Source: Glaciecola siphonariae | Lineage (GTDB): Bacteria > Pseudomonadota > Gammaproteobacteria > Enterobacterales > Alteromonadaceae | Assembly (NCBI RefSeq): GCF_042652645.1 | Contig: NZ_JBHSGU010000002.1 | Location: forward strand, 124,001-188,000 | DNA: 64,000 bases | Direction: 5' to 3' | Shown here: positions 43,240-52,809 of the stretch, one piece after another | How the letters are laid out: each line of letters begins with the position of its first letter | How positions within the stretch are numbered: position 1 is the first letter of the stretch | Notes under the pieces: model-generated | Database searches by the model: none | The model's input: the letters and a program-made list of their open reading frames with translations, nothing else | What the model was told of the DNA's origin: nothing | Program-made: the position numbers and the translations under genes

Positions 43240-44184
43240 GTGTTCGAATTTATCACAGATTGGGGGCGCGACATATATCAAGCGGCTGAAAATGGTCAGC
43301 TATTTATATTTTTGTTGAGCGCCTATTTAATCATGATTGCCAGCGAGCGTATTTTATACATTTGGCTCAAGCCAAAAGAATATAACAATAAAGACGGGCT
43401 TTATAGTATGGGGGTGTCGACTATCACCGCGCTCGCTGAGGCTCTGATATTTGGTGCTTTGTATGTCGCGATCTATATTTTTGTTTACGAGCATTTCAGA
43501 CTGTTTACCATGCCAAATATATGGTGGGCTTGGATCGCGGTCTTTTTCTTGCATGACTTTCTTTATTATCTGGACCACTACATAAGCCATCGAGTGGGCT
43601 TTTTTTGGGCCTTTCATCATGTGCATCATTCATCCAATGAGCTAAATTATACCACCGCAGCAAGGGGTTTTGTGCTTGGGCAATTGGCGCAACCAGCTTA
43701 CTTTGTGATGCCGCTCATGGGCGTTGATTTAATTCAACTAGCGGTAATTGCGACCATTAAAAATCTATGGGGCATTTTCAATCACACGCGTTTAGTGAAT
43801 AAAATGGGACCCTTGGATGAAATACTTTGTACACCCTCTGTGCACCGAGTGCATCACGGCACGCAGCCAAAATACATTGATAAAAACTACGGGCAGGTAT
43901 TAACGCTATGGGACAAAATGTTTGGTACTTTTCAGCGAGAGGAAGAAGAACCAACTTACGGTTTAGTTACTCCGCTAAACACCTACAATCCTTTGGTGGC
44001 TCAGTACAGTGGGGTTAAAGGCCTCATTCAAAAAATCAATTCTGCTAAACATACCCGCGACAAACTTAAATATTTATACAAACCACCAGGTTGGGATCAC
44101 ATCTCGCAATCTGAAACGGCACGTTATGCAAAGCATGGTCTTAGCAATGCAACCCACAAGTCTTCTACTACAACTCACACTTAG
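43240..44184 (+). CDS. Fatty acid hydroxylase / sterol desaturase family membrane protein
   Basis: 314 residues from GTG 43240. Histidine motifs HDFLYYLDHYISH, HHVHHSS, NHTR and HRVHHGTQP bind the di-iron centre, between four or more membrane segments. Paralog of the protein at 30761-31648 along the whole length (shared YIDKNYGQVL, WDKMFGTF and YLYKPPGWDH). It is 8 bases before the TonB-receptor gene, so the two form an operon under the divergent TetR. Substrate probably an acyl or alkyl chain; not determinable. Confidence 0.88.
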   Translation: MFEFITDWGRDIYQAAENGQLFIFLLSAYLIMIASERILYIWLKPKEYNNKDGLYSMGVSTITALAEALIFGALYVAIYIFVYEHFRLFTMPNIWWAWIAVFFLHDFLYYLDHYISHRVGFFWAFHHVHHSSNELNYTTAARGFVLGQLAQPAYFVMPLMGVDLIQLAVIATIKNLWGIFNHTRLVNKMGPLDEILCTPSVHRVHHGTQPKYIDKNYGQVLTLWDKMFGTFQREEEEPTYGLVTPLNTYNPLVAQYSGVKGLIQKINSAKHTRDKLKYLYKPPGWDHISQSETARYAKHGLSNATHKSSTTTHT

Positions 44185-44192
44185 GTTACTCA

Positions 44193-46658
44193 ATGAATGA
44201 TAAAACAAAACAACCCGGACGTTTTTCGCTTTCTTACTTGTCGGCATGCATGGCGGTTGTACTCACGTTGTCACACGGGCACTCTTTTGCACAAGAGTCT
44301 GAGCAGCAAGACAATGTAGATACTGATGTGATCGAAATCATTGAGGTAAATGCGCTGCGCCGCACCTCATCGATTCAAGATGTGCCCGTATCGGTTTCGG
44401 CATTTCGAGAAGAGCTACTGAATAACATTGGCATGCGCGATATTCGTGATTTAGAAAATCTCTCACCAAGTATTGACGTTACCACTGGACAGTCTGCAGC
44501 CACTGCAACTTCTATTAGTATTCGTGGTATCGGCACCGGTTCAGACAACCCAGGTTTTGAGCCAGCTGTTGGTATTTTCATTGATGGCGTTTATCGAAGT
44601 AGAACGGGGGTTGCGCTCTCAGAACTACCTGAGTTAGAGCGAGTAGAGGTATTGCGAGGGCCCCAAGGTACTCTATTTGGTAAAAATACCTCAGCTGGAG
44701 CATTAACCATTACCACTAAGGCGCCTACATTTGAACAAGAAGGTTATGTTCAAGTTGGGCTTGGAAACTTTAATGCCAGAGAAATAAAAGGAGCATTTAA
44801 CCAACCGATTAACGATGAATGGGCTGTTCGTCTAAATGCTTCAAAACGAGACCGTGATGGTTATATTAACGACGTAAATAGTGACCGTGAATTTAACGAC
44901 ATTAATCGTTACACCTTACGGGGGCAGGCCCTTTATGAGGGCGATGCGGTTAATGCTCGCATCATCGTTGACACTGCATCAACCGATGAAAATTGCTGTG
45001 CCGCTATCAACGTATTCACCGGTCCAACGGCGGCTGCCGTAAATGCGGGCGCGAGCTTTTTAGGATTAACTGGTATCGCTTCTTCCAACATTGGTGACCC
45101 ACAGGTTGCATATAGTCCTAACAGAGACTTAGGCGAAGAGGTTGATGAGTGGGGCATATCAGTTGACTTAGATTGGGCCTTAGATGTGGGTACGCTTTAT
45201 TCGCAAACAGCATACCGAGATTGGGAAGTAGACCGTGGCATGGATGTTGATTTTTCTGGGATCGACAGAGCATTTAGAGATGATTACATTTCGTCGGTAA
45301 AAGATTTTATGCAAGAACTTCGCTTGCAAGGGGAAATGTTTGACGGAAAGGTTGACTATCTATTCGGTGCTTTTTATTCGAAACAAGACCTAGGGCTTAC
45401 CGATACTGTGCAAGTTGGTACACAAGGTAATTTATATGTAGACCTACTGTTAACAGGCCTAGCTGGCGCACAATTATTTGGCAGTTTAGGACCAGATGTG
45501 CCCACTTTATTGCCATTTCCTGTGCCAAGTTCGGTTGAGGGGAATGGACAAGCGGATGACAATTATTCGGTGGACACGCAGTCAATCGCTTTGTTCACCC
45601 ACAATGTTATTAACGTAAGTGATAACTTTAGCATCACCGCGGGTATTCGGTTCTTGAGAGAAACTAAAGATATCAGTGCCAATTTAGATGGCAGCCTGCC
45701 CGCTTGTGAGTTTTACCTTGACCCAGCCAATGCGCCATTTACACAAGGATTGCTGAGCGTAGCGGGCGGAGCCGCAGTTTTGCTTTCTTGCAATCCAGCA
45801 ATTAATACAGAGTTTAACGGCCAATACAGTGACGATAGAAGTGAAAACGCAGTTACTGGCACGCTCAAACTAGCCTATAAAATTTCACCAGACACGCTCT
45901 TATTTGGCGGCTACGATCGCGGGTATAAAGCGGGTGGCTACAATCTTGACCGAGGCGGCTTCGACAGTATTTTATTTGGTGGTGATGGCGCGCAACTTAC
46001 CGATTTGGAATTTGACGAAGAAACGGTAAACGCTTTTGAGTTGGGTATTAAAACCAGCTTTTTAGATAACAAACTTTTGCTAAACGCTACCGCCTTTCAT
46101 CAAGAGTTCAAGGGTTACCAGTCTTTGGTTTTTTCTGGCTCAAATTTTATTGTCCAAAACGTTGATAAAACGCTCTCTCGCGGTTTTGAATTAGAGCTTA
46201 ATTATAACCCGTTCAACGATTTGCAAATAGGTGCGGCGTATTCTCACATTAAAGCGAACTTTGACGAAGATGCGAATTTAGTCAATACGCCTCTAGATGG
46301 TTTGCAAGGACAACAGATCGCTGGCGTGCCTCGCAATGGATACAATTTTAATGTTACCTACTCACCTGAGATTGGCGAGAACTTAAAGCTAGTACTGCAT
46401 AGCAACGCACGTGCATTTGGCACGCACCGGGTTGAAAGTAGCGCTGCCGCGCCATTTAATGATGCTTCGGTGCTAGTAGGCATGAAGCTTGGCATTGGTG
46501 CTATTGACGATAAATGGTCGATAAGTCTGCGCGCTGAAAACGTGTTTGAAGAAGAGTTTTACGTGACAGGATTTTTTGTACCTGAACAAAACGGCACTTT
46601 TGGCGCGTATCCTAGCGCGCCTCGTTTTGTTACATTGGAGGGGCTGTATCGGTTTTAG
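44193..46658 (+). CDS. TonB-dependent outer-membrane receptor
   Basis: 821 residues. Signal peptide ending HSFA at about 33, TonB box-like DVIEIIEVNA, plug domain (SIQDVPVSVSAFREELL, SIRGIGTGSDNPGFEP, VEVLRGPQGTLFGKNTSAGALTITTKAP) and a 22-strand barrel ending in aromatic GLYRF. The plug wording is that of the large sphingomonad/alteromonad receptor class that takes up plant or lipid compounds and sugars rather than siderophores. Co-transcribed with the hydroxylase upstream. Ligand unknown. Confidence 0.93.
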   Translation: MNDKTKQPGRFSLSYLSACMAVVLTLSHGHSFAQESEQQDNVDTDVIEIIEVNALRRTSSIQDVPVSVSAFREELLNNIGMRDIRDLENLSPSIDVTTGQSAATATSISIRGIGTGSDNPGFEPAVGIFIDGVYRSRTGVALSELPELERVEVLRGPQGTLFGKNTSAGALTITTKAPTFEQEGYVQVGLGNFNAREIKGAFNQPINDEWAVRLNASKRDRDGYINDVNSDREFNDINRYTLRGQALYEGDAVNARIIVDTASTDENCCAAINVFTGPTAAAVNAGASFLGLTGIASSNIGDPQVAYSPNRDLGEEVDEWGISVDLDWALDVGTLYSQTAYRDWEVDRGMDVDFSGIDRAFRDDYISSVKDFMQELRLQGEMFDGKVDYLFGAFYSKQDLGLTDTVQVGTQGNLYVDLLLTGLAGAQLFGSLGPDVPTLLPFPVPSSVEGNGQADDNYSVDTQSIALFTHNVINVSDNFSITAGIRFLRETKDISANLDGSLPACEFYLDPANAPFTQGLLSVAGGAAVLLSCNPAINTEFNGQYSDDRSENAVTGTLKLAYKISPDTLLFGGYDRGYKAGGYNLDRGGFDSILFGGDGAQLTDLEFDEETVNAFELGIKTSFLDNKLLLNATAFHQEFKGYQSLVFSGSNFIVQNVDKTLSRGFELELNYNPFNDLQIGAAYSHIKANFDEDANLVNTPLDGLQGQQIAGVPRNGYNFNVTYSPEIGENLKLVLHSNARAFGTHRVESSAAAPFNDASVLVGMKLGIGAIDDKWSISLRAENVFEEEFYVTGFFVPEQNGTFGAYPSAPRFVTLEGLYRF

Positions 46659-46803
46659 TCGTCGGCATTGCGCATTGTATGCATCATACTCATTGAATCA
46701 CAGTCGTAAGGGGATGACTTGCGATATTAAAGTCGTAAACTGCATTTAAAAAAAGCATACTGAAATATGTGCAGCATCCCTGTTAAAACTTAAGGAGCAA
46801 AGT

Positions 46804-48069
46804 TTGAAATTTATTGAGCGCAATCTACCGATTCTTCTTTGGCAAAATAAAGCGAAGCAAGCTCGTTTGCTGCCTAAGGATAGGAAGGCTGTGAGCGCTG
46901 CTCGAAAATCAGCCATTGTTGAGGCGAAAAGGCTAGAAACCGCTGAAAATAATCTTGATAAGACGATTAGTGACATAAGTGCGTTTCAGTTTCAGATTGG
47001 TGATAAAACGCAGTTTAATTTCAAAGCCTTGCCAGAGAGTATCGATGATATCGAGCTGAAGAAAAATGAAGTGTTATTTGTGCCTCTCTCATTGGCCGTA
47101 AACCGTTATATCACTTATTACAATAGTGCTTATTTCCATTTGGATATTCACAATTTTGTTGATCCGAATAATCAAGTAAATAGCGCGCGTTTTAAAACGG
47201 TGCCATGTTGGGGGCAAAGTGTAGTCTATCGCTCAGGTCATCCCGACTTCAAAGAGGGACAAGCTTATTATGGCTTTTGGCCGCTAAGCGCTTATTCAAT
47301 AAGAGAGATAGACACCCAGGTTAGCAATACCGATATTGCGTATTTGTCCCTACCCACATTTGAAGGTCCAAAGGAGTGGCTAAAAATCATTAATTTTGAG
47401 GGTTTTACCTCGAAGGTCGCGGATAATTATGAGTATATAAAAATTGGTTATACCTTTGCGTTAGCGCTCAGAGATATGGATGCATACGGGGCAAAACGCT
47501 TAGTACTTAGCTCTGCCTCGAGCACGTCAGCACAAATAATTGCTATGTGCGTTAAAAAATTAATGCCAGATTTACAAATTGTTGGTTATACCTCTCAGAG
47601 AAACTTAGACTTAGTAAAAAGTTTCGAATTTTTTGACGAGGTGTTTCTGTATGAAGAGATACAGGCATGCCCTAATGAAAAGAAAAGCTTATATTTTGAC
47701 GCACTGGGAGACAAACACGCAAGCGAGGCAATCTTTAAGCATTTTACGCTAAGCCGCTGGTGGGTCTATGGCGAGGGAAGTGAAAAGACATATACACAGT
47801 TTTTAAAGTTAAATAGGAAGGGCACATTTTACAGTAATCTGGTTGATTCGCATGTCTATCAAATTAAGCACGACATAAAAGACAGTGAAATCATCGAATT
47901 TTACTCAGCCCTCATCAAACAATATGACCTCGAGACCTTTTGGGGAAGCGGGCAGCGTCAAATATCCACAGCAAATGAGCTGACTGGTGTTTATCAATCG
48001 TTTATTGATAATACTCAGCCCACAGGCGAAAAAGTGCTTTATCGGTCACCTTTGCTTCAGGCTTGTTAG
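46804..48069 (+). CDS. DUF2855 family protein (MDR-like reductase fold)
   Basis: 421 residues from TTG 46804 with AGGAG in front. Segments ALAVNRYITYYN, GQAYYGFWPLSAYSIRE, RLVLSSASSTSAQIIAMCV and LQIVGYTSQRNLDLVKSFEFFDEV follow the DUF2855 pattern, which resembles quinone-oxidoreductase (medium-chain reductase) proteins without the zinc site. The first ~80 residues are a basic, helical extension. Reaction unknown. Lies 145 bases after the receptor gene on the same strand. Confidence 0.75.
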   Translation: MKFIERNLPILLWQNKAKQARLLPKDRKAVSAARKSAIVEAKRLETAENNLDKTISDISAFQFQIGDKTQFNFKALPESIDDIELKKNEVLFVPLSLAVNRYITYYNSAYFHLDIHNFVDPNNQVNSARFKTVPCWGQSVVYRSGHPDFKEGQAYYGFWPLSAYSIREIDTQVSNTDIAYLSLPTFEGPKEWLKIINFEGFTSKVADNYEYIKIGYTFALALRDMDAYGAKRLVLSSASSTSAQIIAMCVKKLMPDLQIVGYTSQRNLDLVKSFEFFDEVFLYEEIQACPNEKKSLYFDALGDKHASEAIFKHFTLSRWWVYGEGSEKTYTQFLKLNRKGTFYSNLVDSHVYQIKHDIKDSEIIEFYSALIKQYDLETFWGSGQRQISTANELTGVYQSFIDNTQPTGEKVLYRSPLLQAC

Positions 48070-48114
48070 GGTTTTATCAGTATCTTGAGTGTATGTTTAA
48101 GTGAAAGGTAAAAA

Positions 48115-48864
48115 ATGAGAAGAATTTTTAATAAGCGCTCTACATACAGTATTTATTACGTGATGATGATCAGCGTGATATGTTTTGGTGCAGTGTGTCA
48201 GGCATCAGAAACTGAGCAGGACGCTTATGTTATAGAAAGCTATGGCAGTAGGCTGTCTCTTATACACGAGGGTAAATTGGATAGCACTGTGAACCTGAAG
48301 GAGCTAGACATATCGGATATTTATGCTATTGGCCCAGTTGAAGGCTTGCAAGGTGAAGTAACGGTATATGGCGGTAATATATCTATTTCTACTGTGATAA
48401 ACGGCGCTCCCTCAGTTTCAGCGAATCAAGATACTGGAGCCATATTTTTGATTACCGCAAAGCATAACGATTGGTTGACGCATTCAGTAGCACGTGAATT
48501 GAGTGGATTAAATGAGGTAGAAAGCTATATTAAAGGGCTCTTGGAGGCTAATAACATTGATTTAACTCAGCCACGGGCATTTCGTATTGAAACCTCAGTT
48601 CCTTACATGAAATACCATATTATATTCAAAACAAACAATACACCGCATGATATGGCGGAACACCGGAAGGCAAAAATAAAATTTGAATTAGCTGATACCG
48701 AAGTTGATATCGTTGGTTTTTGGGTAGACGAGCATCGCGTCGGCAAATTTACCCATCCTGGAAAACGCACTCATATGCATTTTATCGCGAAAGACCAGAG
48801 CACATCTGGTCATATAGATAATATCGTAGTGCCAATTGGTGCGCAGATTTTTATTGGGCAATAA
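48115..48864 (+). CDS. Exported alpha-acetolactate decarboxylase family protein
   Basis: 249 residues with a Sec signal (hydrophobic stretch YYVMMISVICFGAVCQA). The domain has GLQGEVTVYGG, matching the Glu-containing LDGE of acetolactate decarboxylase, and GKRTHMHFIAKDQSTSGHID, where H-x-H-x10-H has the same spacing as the zinc ligands of Bacillus AlsD. AlsD makes acetoin from acetolactate in the cytoplasm; an exported homolog beside a DUF2855 gene suggests another beta-keto acid substrate. Follows DUF2855 by 45 bases. Confidence 0.7.
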   Translation: MRRIFNKRSTYSIYYVMMISVICFGAVCQASETEQDAYVIESYGSRLSLIHEGKLDSTVNLKELDISDIYAIGPVEGLQGEVTVYGGNISISTVINGAPSVSANQDTGAIFLITAKHNDWLTHSVARELSGLNEVESYIKGLLEANNIDLTQPRAFRIETSVPYMKYHIIFKTNNTPHDMAEHRKAKIKFELADTEVDIVGFWVDEHRVGKFTHPGKRTHMHFIAKDQSTSGHIDNIVVPIGAQIFIGQ

Positions 48865-49049
48865 ATCGCTTGTTACATGCTCTTGATGCAGAATAACCGA
48901 ACCTGCGAACATGTGCAGCGATTGGTAAACACATAGAGAGCACAACATTCATACAGCAACTAACAACACGCCCTAGTAACAACCAGCATCATCTGCGCCA
49001 ATCTTCATTATTTTTGCCCTTTTCTATTTAAATTACAGTTTAATATCGG

Positions 49050-49091
49050 TAACAATGATACGGTACGGTACGGTACGGTACTGTATTGTTA
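49050..49091 (+). repeat. Four CGGTA pentamers inside a TAACAAT/ATTGTTA inverted repeat
   Basis: CGGTA repeats four times at 49061-49080, flanked by perfect 7-bp arms at 49050-49056 and 49085-49091. It lies directly upstream of the broken RND gene (ATG 49110) and may be its former operator. Confidence 0.75.
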
Positions 49092-49109
49092 TTTTTCAAG
49101 GAAAGAGCA

Positions 49110-49408
49110 ATGCCCAGCAAGCAAGCAATGGAAAACTTAGGTAATAAATTCGCCGAGATTTCTATTCAGTATAGATGGTTGGTTATCATAGCCAGCATAG
49201 CCATTAGTGTCGCTATTTCTTATGGTGCCGCTAATCTTAAATTTGCGCCAGATTACCGCGTGTTTTTTGGTGCGGAAATCCCTTCCAAAATACGCGCGGT
49301 GAAACCGACGACTTAATTGTTGAAAATTTATTGTTTAGTGTTGGCGAAATCAACGACAAAGAGCTTGCAGAAATGAAGGTCGTTGCTCAGAGGGAGCCAC
49401 TGTTAAAC
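49110..49408 (+). pseudogene. RND/MMPL exporter, 5' remnant with internal deletion
   Basis: Starts at ATG 49110 with AAGGA upstream: MENLGNKFAEISIQYRWLVIIAS, a membrane helix and NLKFAPDYRVFFGAE, the N terminus of RND-superfamily lipid/sterol exporters. At about 49290 it jumps to another frame that reads TRGETDDLIVENLLFSVG and AEMKVVAQREPLL, which in the family lies several dozen residues further on. Homology then ends at about 49408 against a reversed LysR fragment. So there is an internal deletion with frameshift, then loss of the rest of the gene. Confidence 0.8.
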
Positions 49409-49536
49409 TGCTTTAAACCATTGCTCATGGCAGGCTGGGTTATGCTTAGCTGATTGGCCGCTTTAGTCACGCTACCTTCTCGGAGTAAAACATCAAGATA
49501 AACCAGCAGATTCAGGTCAGTTTTTGCAATATTCAA
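49403..49536 (-). pseudogene. LysR-family regulator, N-terminal remnant
   Basis: From TTG 49536 (AAGGA 8 bases upstream) the minus strand encodes MNIAKTDLNLLVYLDVLLRE, then GSVTKAANQLSITQPAMSNGLK, the HTH of a LysR regulator, and stops being LysR-like after ~43 residues where it meets the RND remnant. The effector domain is absent. A stop follows at 49387. Confidence 0.8.
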
Positions 49537-49698
49537 TGAAGCATCCTTTTTAAACGGCGCACAGCCTTCGCTGACAAGCATAAACGTGACGAGGGTATAT
49601 AATTAAATAACATATCAGATAGATAATCCATTGGTAGCATGAATACATTAACATAAGAACTGACTGTACTTTAGCTGCACTGCTTCACTACGTTTTGC

Positions 49699-50313
49699 TT
49701 ATTGTAACCATGCTTTTGCAAGCGCTTCATTGCCCATGGCATGCCAGGCCAGAAAGGCTTCTGGAGTATTAATGTCAGATGACTCAGACAGCCATGTCCG
49801 CAATGAATTCAAGGCCAGTAATGCGATACCGTCGATAGCTAATTTTCGTAATAGTTTACTTTCACTATTATCATCTAAGCTTGTTGCTTTTGCATCAACG
49901 ACACTTTCAATTCTTGCGACTAGAGCCGACTTTAAACGCTCATAATATTGCCCATAAATATTATCATCAGGGGTTTGATTTACAAGAATGTAAAAAGCAC
50001 TTTCGTGTTCTTTTGCTACATTTAACATAGCCTCCATACCTGAACCGTAGCCCGACCAAGGTTCCTGTAATACTGCACATAACGAGTTCGTAACTTCGTT
50101 CAAAATTTCATTGGTTAAAGCTTCCTTGGTGTCGAAGTATCGATAAAGCACGACCTTGGACACACCCGCAGTCTCCGCGATTTGCTCCATTGTAACGGTA
50201 TGAATCCCTGATATTTTCATCGCTTCAGAAGCATGTTCTATAAACATCTTCCGCCTTATTTTGCGCTTAGTTTCTCTTACACTCACTACCCATCCAGCCA
50301 AAAACTTAGTCAC
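49699..50313 (-). CDS. TetR/AcrR-family regulator
   Basis: Up to 204 residues; the start is unsure (GTG 50313 or an in-frame GTG at 50286). HTH region: HASEAMKISGIHTVTMEQIAETAGVSKVVLYRYFDTKEALTNEIL. Divergent from the TonB-receptor gene at 50431; palindromes at 50361-50387 are its probable operator, so it likely controls the 50.4-55.8 kb operon. Confidence 0.9.
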   Translation of the reverse strand: MTKFLAGWVVSVRETKRKIRRKMFIEHASEAMKISGIHTVTMEQIAETAGVSKVVLYRYFDTKEALTNEILNEVTNSLCAVLQEPWSGYGSGMEAMLNVAKEHESAFYILVNQTPDDNIYGQYYERLKSALVARIESVVDAKATSLDDNSESKLLRKLAIDGIALLALNSLRTWLSESSDINTPEAFLAWHAMGNEALAKAWLQ

Positions 50314-50360
50314 CAGTAGTGTAGCGAATCTGACATTTTCTTAACAGAGAAATAAAAGAA

Positions 50361-50393
50361 ACACTTGAAAGTGTAACTATATAGTTATATTTT
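50361..50393 (+). promoter_or_regulatory. Promoter with two palindromes before the TonB-receptor operon
   Basis: TTGAAA (50365-50370) and TATTTT (50388-50393), 17 bases apart. The spacer is filled by the perfect 14-bp palindrome TAACTATATAGTTA (50374-50387), and ACACTT-GA-AAGTGT (50361-50374) covers the -35 box. Confidence 0.72.
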
Positions 50394-50430
50394 ATTTTAA
50401 ATGTTAAATTTATAAAACAGGATGTAACGC

Positions 50431-52809
50431 GTGTTTAACAATAAATCTGCTGTAAATACATTTTCTCTGAGCCTTCTTAGTTTAAGTCTCACTACCAGCA
50501 CGCCAAGCCTCGCGCAGGGGCAACAAAATGCAGATGACATACCCATTGAAATCATTAGCGTCTCTGGTGCCTTCAAACGCCCCAAGAGCATTGTTGACAC
50601 GCCAGTGTCTAGTACAGTGCTAGACGGTGATTTTTTGCGTGAACTCAAAACAGACACTTTGACAGATGTTGCTAATCTCACACCTAATTTTCAGATCGCT
50701 CAGGGTGGTTCTGAGACAAACTCAAAAGTAGCTATAAGAGGCATTTCTTCTGTTGGAAACAGTGCGATCGAACCGGCAGTTGGCGTTTTTATAGATGATG
50801 TGTTTTATCCTCGGTCAGGCTCTGTAATTGGCAATTTATATGATGTAAACACGGTTGAGGTATTGCGAGGGCCACAAGGAACGCTATTTGGACGCAACAC
50901 ACCTGCAGGTGCAGTTACAATTCAGACCAACGATCCGACATTCTCTCAAGATGGTTTTGTATCGCTCGCATTCGGTAACTTTGGTGAGCAACAACTAAGC
51001 GGCGCATATTCTGATGCCATTAGCGATACGCTTGCTTTGCGTATAGCGGCGAATTTATCTACTCGCGATGGATATGGCTACAACGATTTAAGCCAACAGG
51101 ACGTAGGTGATAAAGAGACGCAAGCGGCAAGACTAAAGCTTTTGTTCGAACCCTCAGATAATTGGCGAACGCTGTTCAGTTTTGATATTTCTAAACTTGA
51201 TTCAGGCGGCCCAATAATTGAGCTAATAAATGAAACAGCATTGCCACAGTTTGTAGGTACGCTAAATGCCATTTACGGCGCTACGCCGCTCACTGACGAC
51301 AGTTTTGATAGAAACATTAATCAAGCCCATAATGACTCACTTGACGATGAACAGTATGGAGGCTCTGTTGAATCAAGCTATGAATTTCAGACGGGTCATG
51401 AATTTAAAGTTATTGCGGCCCATAGAAAATGGGATGCGGAATTTACCGAATCACTAGTTCGACTTACACCATCTCTAATCGACCGAAATAATTATTTTAC
51501 AAGCAATAACACAAGCTTTGAATTGCAATTTCTCTCGCCTGAAGAGCAAACATTGCAATATGTGGTTGGCGCGTATTTGTATGACGAGTCTTTTGATATT
51601 GACCAAGATTTTGCTCTAGGTGAAGCCTATTGCTCACCCACTATATTCAGCGTAATTTTATCTCAAGCCCTGGCACAAGGTGCACCGGAGCAAGTTGCAT
51701 TCGAAAATGCAAGCGCAAGTGCTACTCAGTGTGCCGGTTTAGAGCAAGCACAAGCCATCAGTTCGGAGTTTAATCAGGATACACGCAGTTATGCCCTATT
51801 CGGACAACTTACTTACCCGCTGACATCTTCTTTCGAAGCTACGCTCGGCGGACGTTATACACGTGATGAAAAAGACGGTAGTTTTGTTCAGATGGTTAAT
51901 AATCCATTTGCTGGACTGTTTAGAACAAGCGAATCATCTCCAGATTTAGCCTTCGATGATGACAAATTTACTTGGTTTATAAATGGCCAATATTCGATAG
52001 CAAAAAATATCAATGTCTTTGCTAGCGTATCAACAGGCTTTAAATCAGGAGGATTTAACTCAGAAGGCGGAAGTGAAGCGCTTTCAGAGCAAAATCAACG
52101 AGTGTTTGACTCAGAAACGACAACAAATTACGAACTCGGTATTAAAAGCGATAAATTTAGGGGCTTAATTTTTGGTTTGACCCTCTTTAGGATTGAGCTA
52201 GATGATTTTCAAGCACGCAGTTTCGATGGTCAGACTTTTATCGTTCGAAATGCCGCTGAACTAGTCCAACAGGGCTTGGAGCTGGATTACACTTGGCAGT
52301 TTAACGAAAGCCTAAGTCTGATGGGTGGGCTTGCTTGGCTCGATTCGGAGTTTAGTGATTTTCCGAATGCGCCAGGCTTACCCGGTAGCCAAGATGTGCA
52401 AGATTTAAAAGGCCGTCCCAATTTATACTCTCCTGATTTGCAAACGACTAACGCCTTGAGGTTTAAGACCTCACTTCCTCATACCGACGATTACCAATTT
52501 CACGCGACATTGTCGCATCAGTATACCGCAGAGCAAGATGTTGGCGGTGCATTAAATGCAAATCCCCAGGGTATTCAAGACGCCTATCACCTGCTCGGCG
52601 CAACACTTGGTTTATCTTCCTCAGTGTATGCATGGCGTATTGAGGCGTATGCTGGCAATCTGACTGATGAAAGCTACTGTCTGACAATTTTTGAACAGCC
52701 CTTTGGACAGGTGCTTGGTGCAATTGATGCAGTAACAAACACTAGTGCGCAACGTTGCGTATTAGGCAACCCAAAAACTTATGGTGTGAGATTCAGCTAT
52801 GACTTTTGA
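50431..52809 (+). CDS. TonB-dependent outer-membrane receptor
   Basis: 792 residues from GTG 50431. Signal peptide cleaved after SLAQ near 28; plug with SIVDTPVSSTVLDGDFLREL, KVAIRGISSVG, TVEVLRGPQGTLFGRNTPAGAVTIQTNDP; barrel ending YGVRFSYDF with terminal Phe. It overlaps the AtuA-family gene by 11 bases and is thus the first gene of a coupled operon. Not siderophore-type by plug wording. Ligand presumably the compound handled by the AtuA/DUF4387 pair. Confidence 0.93.
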   Translation: MFNNKSAVNTFSLSLLSLSLTTSTPSLAQGQQNADDIPIEIISVSGAFKRPKSIVDTPVSSTVLDGDFLRELKTDTLTDVANLTPNFQIAQGGSETNSKVAIRGISSVGNSAIEPAVGVFIDDVFYPRSGSVIGNLYDVNTVEVLRGPQGTLFGRNTPAGAVTIQTNDPTFSQDGFVSLAFGNFGEQQLSGAYSDAISDTLALRIAANLSTRDGYGYNDLSQQDVGDKETQAARLKLLFEPSDNWRTLFSFDISKLDSGGPIIELINETALPQFVGTLNAIYGATPLTDDSFDRNINQAHNDSLDDEQYGGSVESSYEFQTGHEFKVIAAHRKWDAEFTESLVRLTPSLIDRNNYFTSNNTSFELQFLSPEEQTLQYVVGAYLYDESFDIDQDFALGEAYCSPTIFSVILSQALAQGAPEQVAFENASASATQCAGLEQAQAISSEFNQDTRSYALFGQLTYPLTSSFEATLGGRYTRDEKDGSFVQMVNNPFAGLFRTSESSPDLAFDDDKFTWFINGQYSIAKNINVFASVSTGFKSGGFNSEGGSEALSEQNQRVFDSETTTNYELGIKSDKFRGLIFGLTLFRIELDDFQARSFDGQTFIVRNAAELVQQGLELDYTWQFNESLSLMGGLAWLDSEFSDFPNAPGLPGSQDVQDLKGRPNLYSPDLQTTNALRFKTSLPHTDDYQFHATLSHQYTAEQDVGGALNANPQGIQDAYHLLGATLGLSSSVYAWRIEAYAGNLTDESYCLTIFEQPFGQVLGAIDAVTNTSAQRCVLGNPKTYGVRFSYDF

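Noticed and set aside
49061..49080. CGGTA array as a CRISPR-like repeat
   Set aside because: Units are contiguous pentamers with no spacers; it is a simple tandem repeat.
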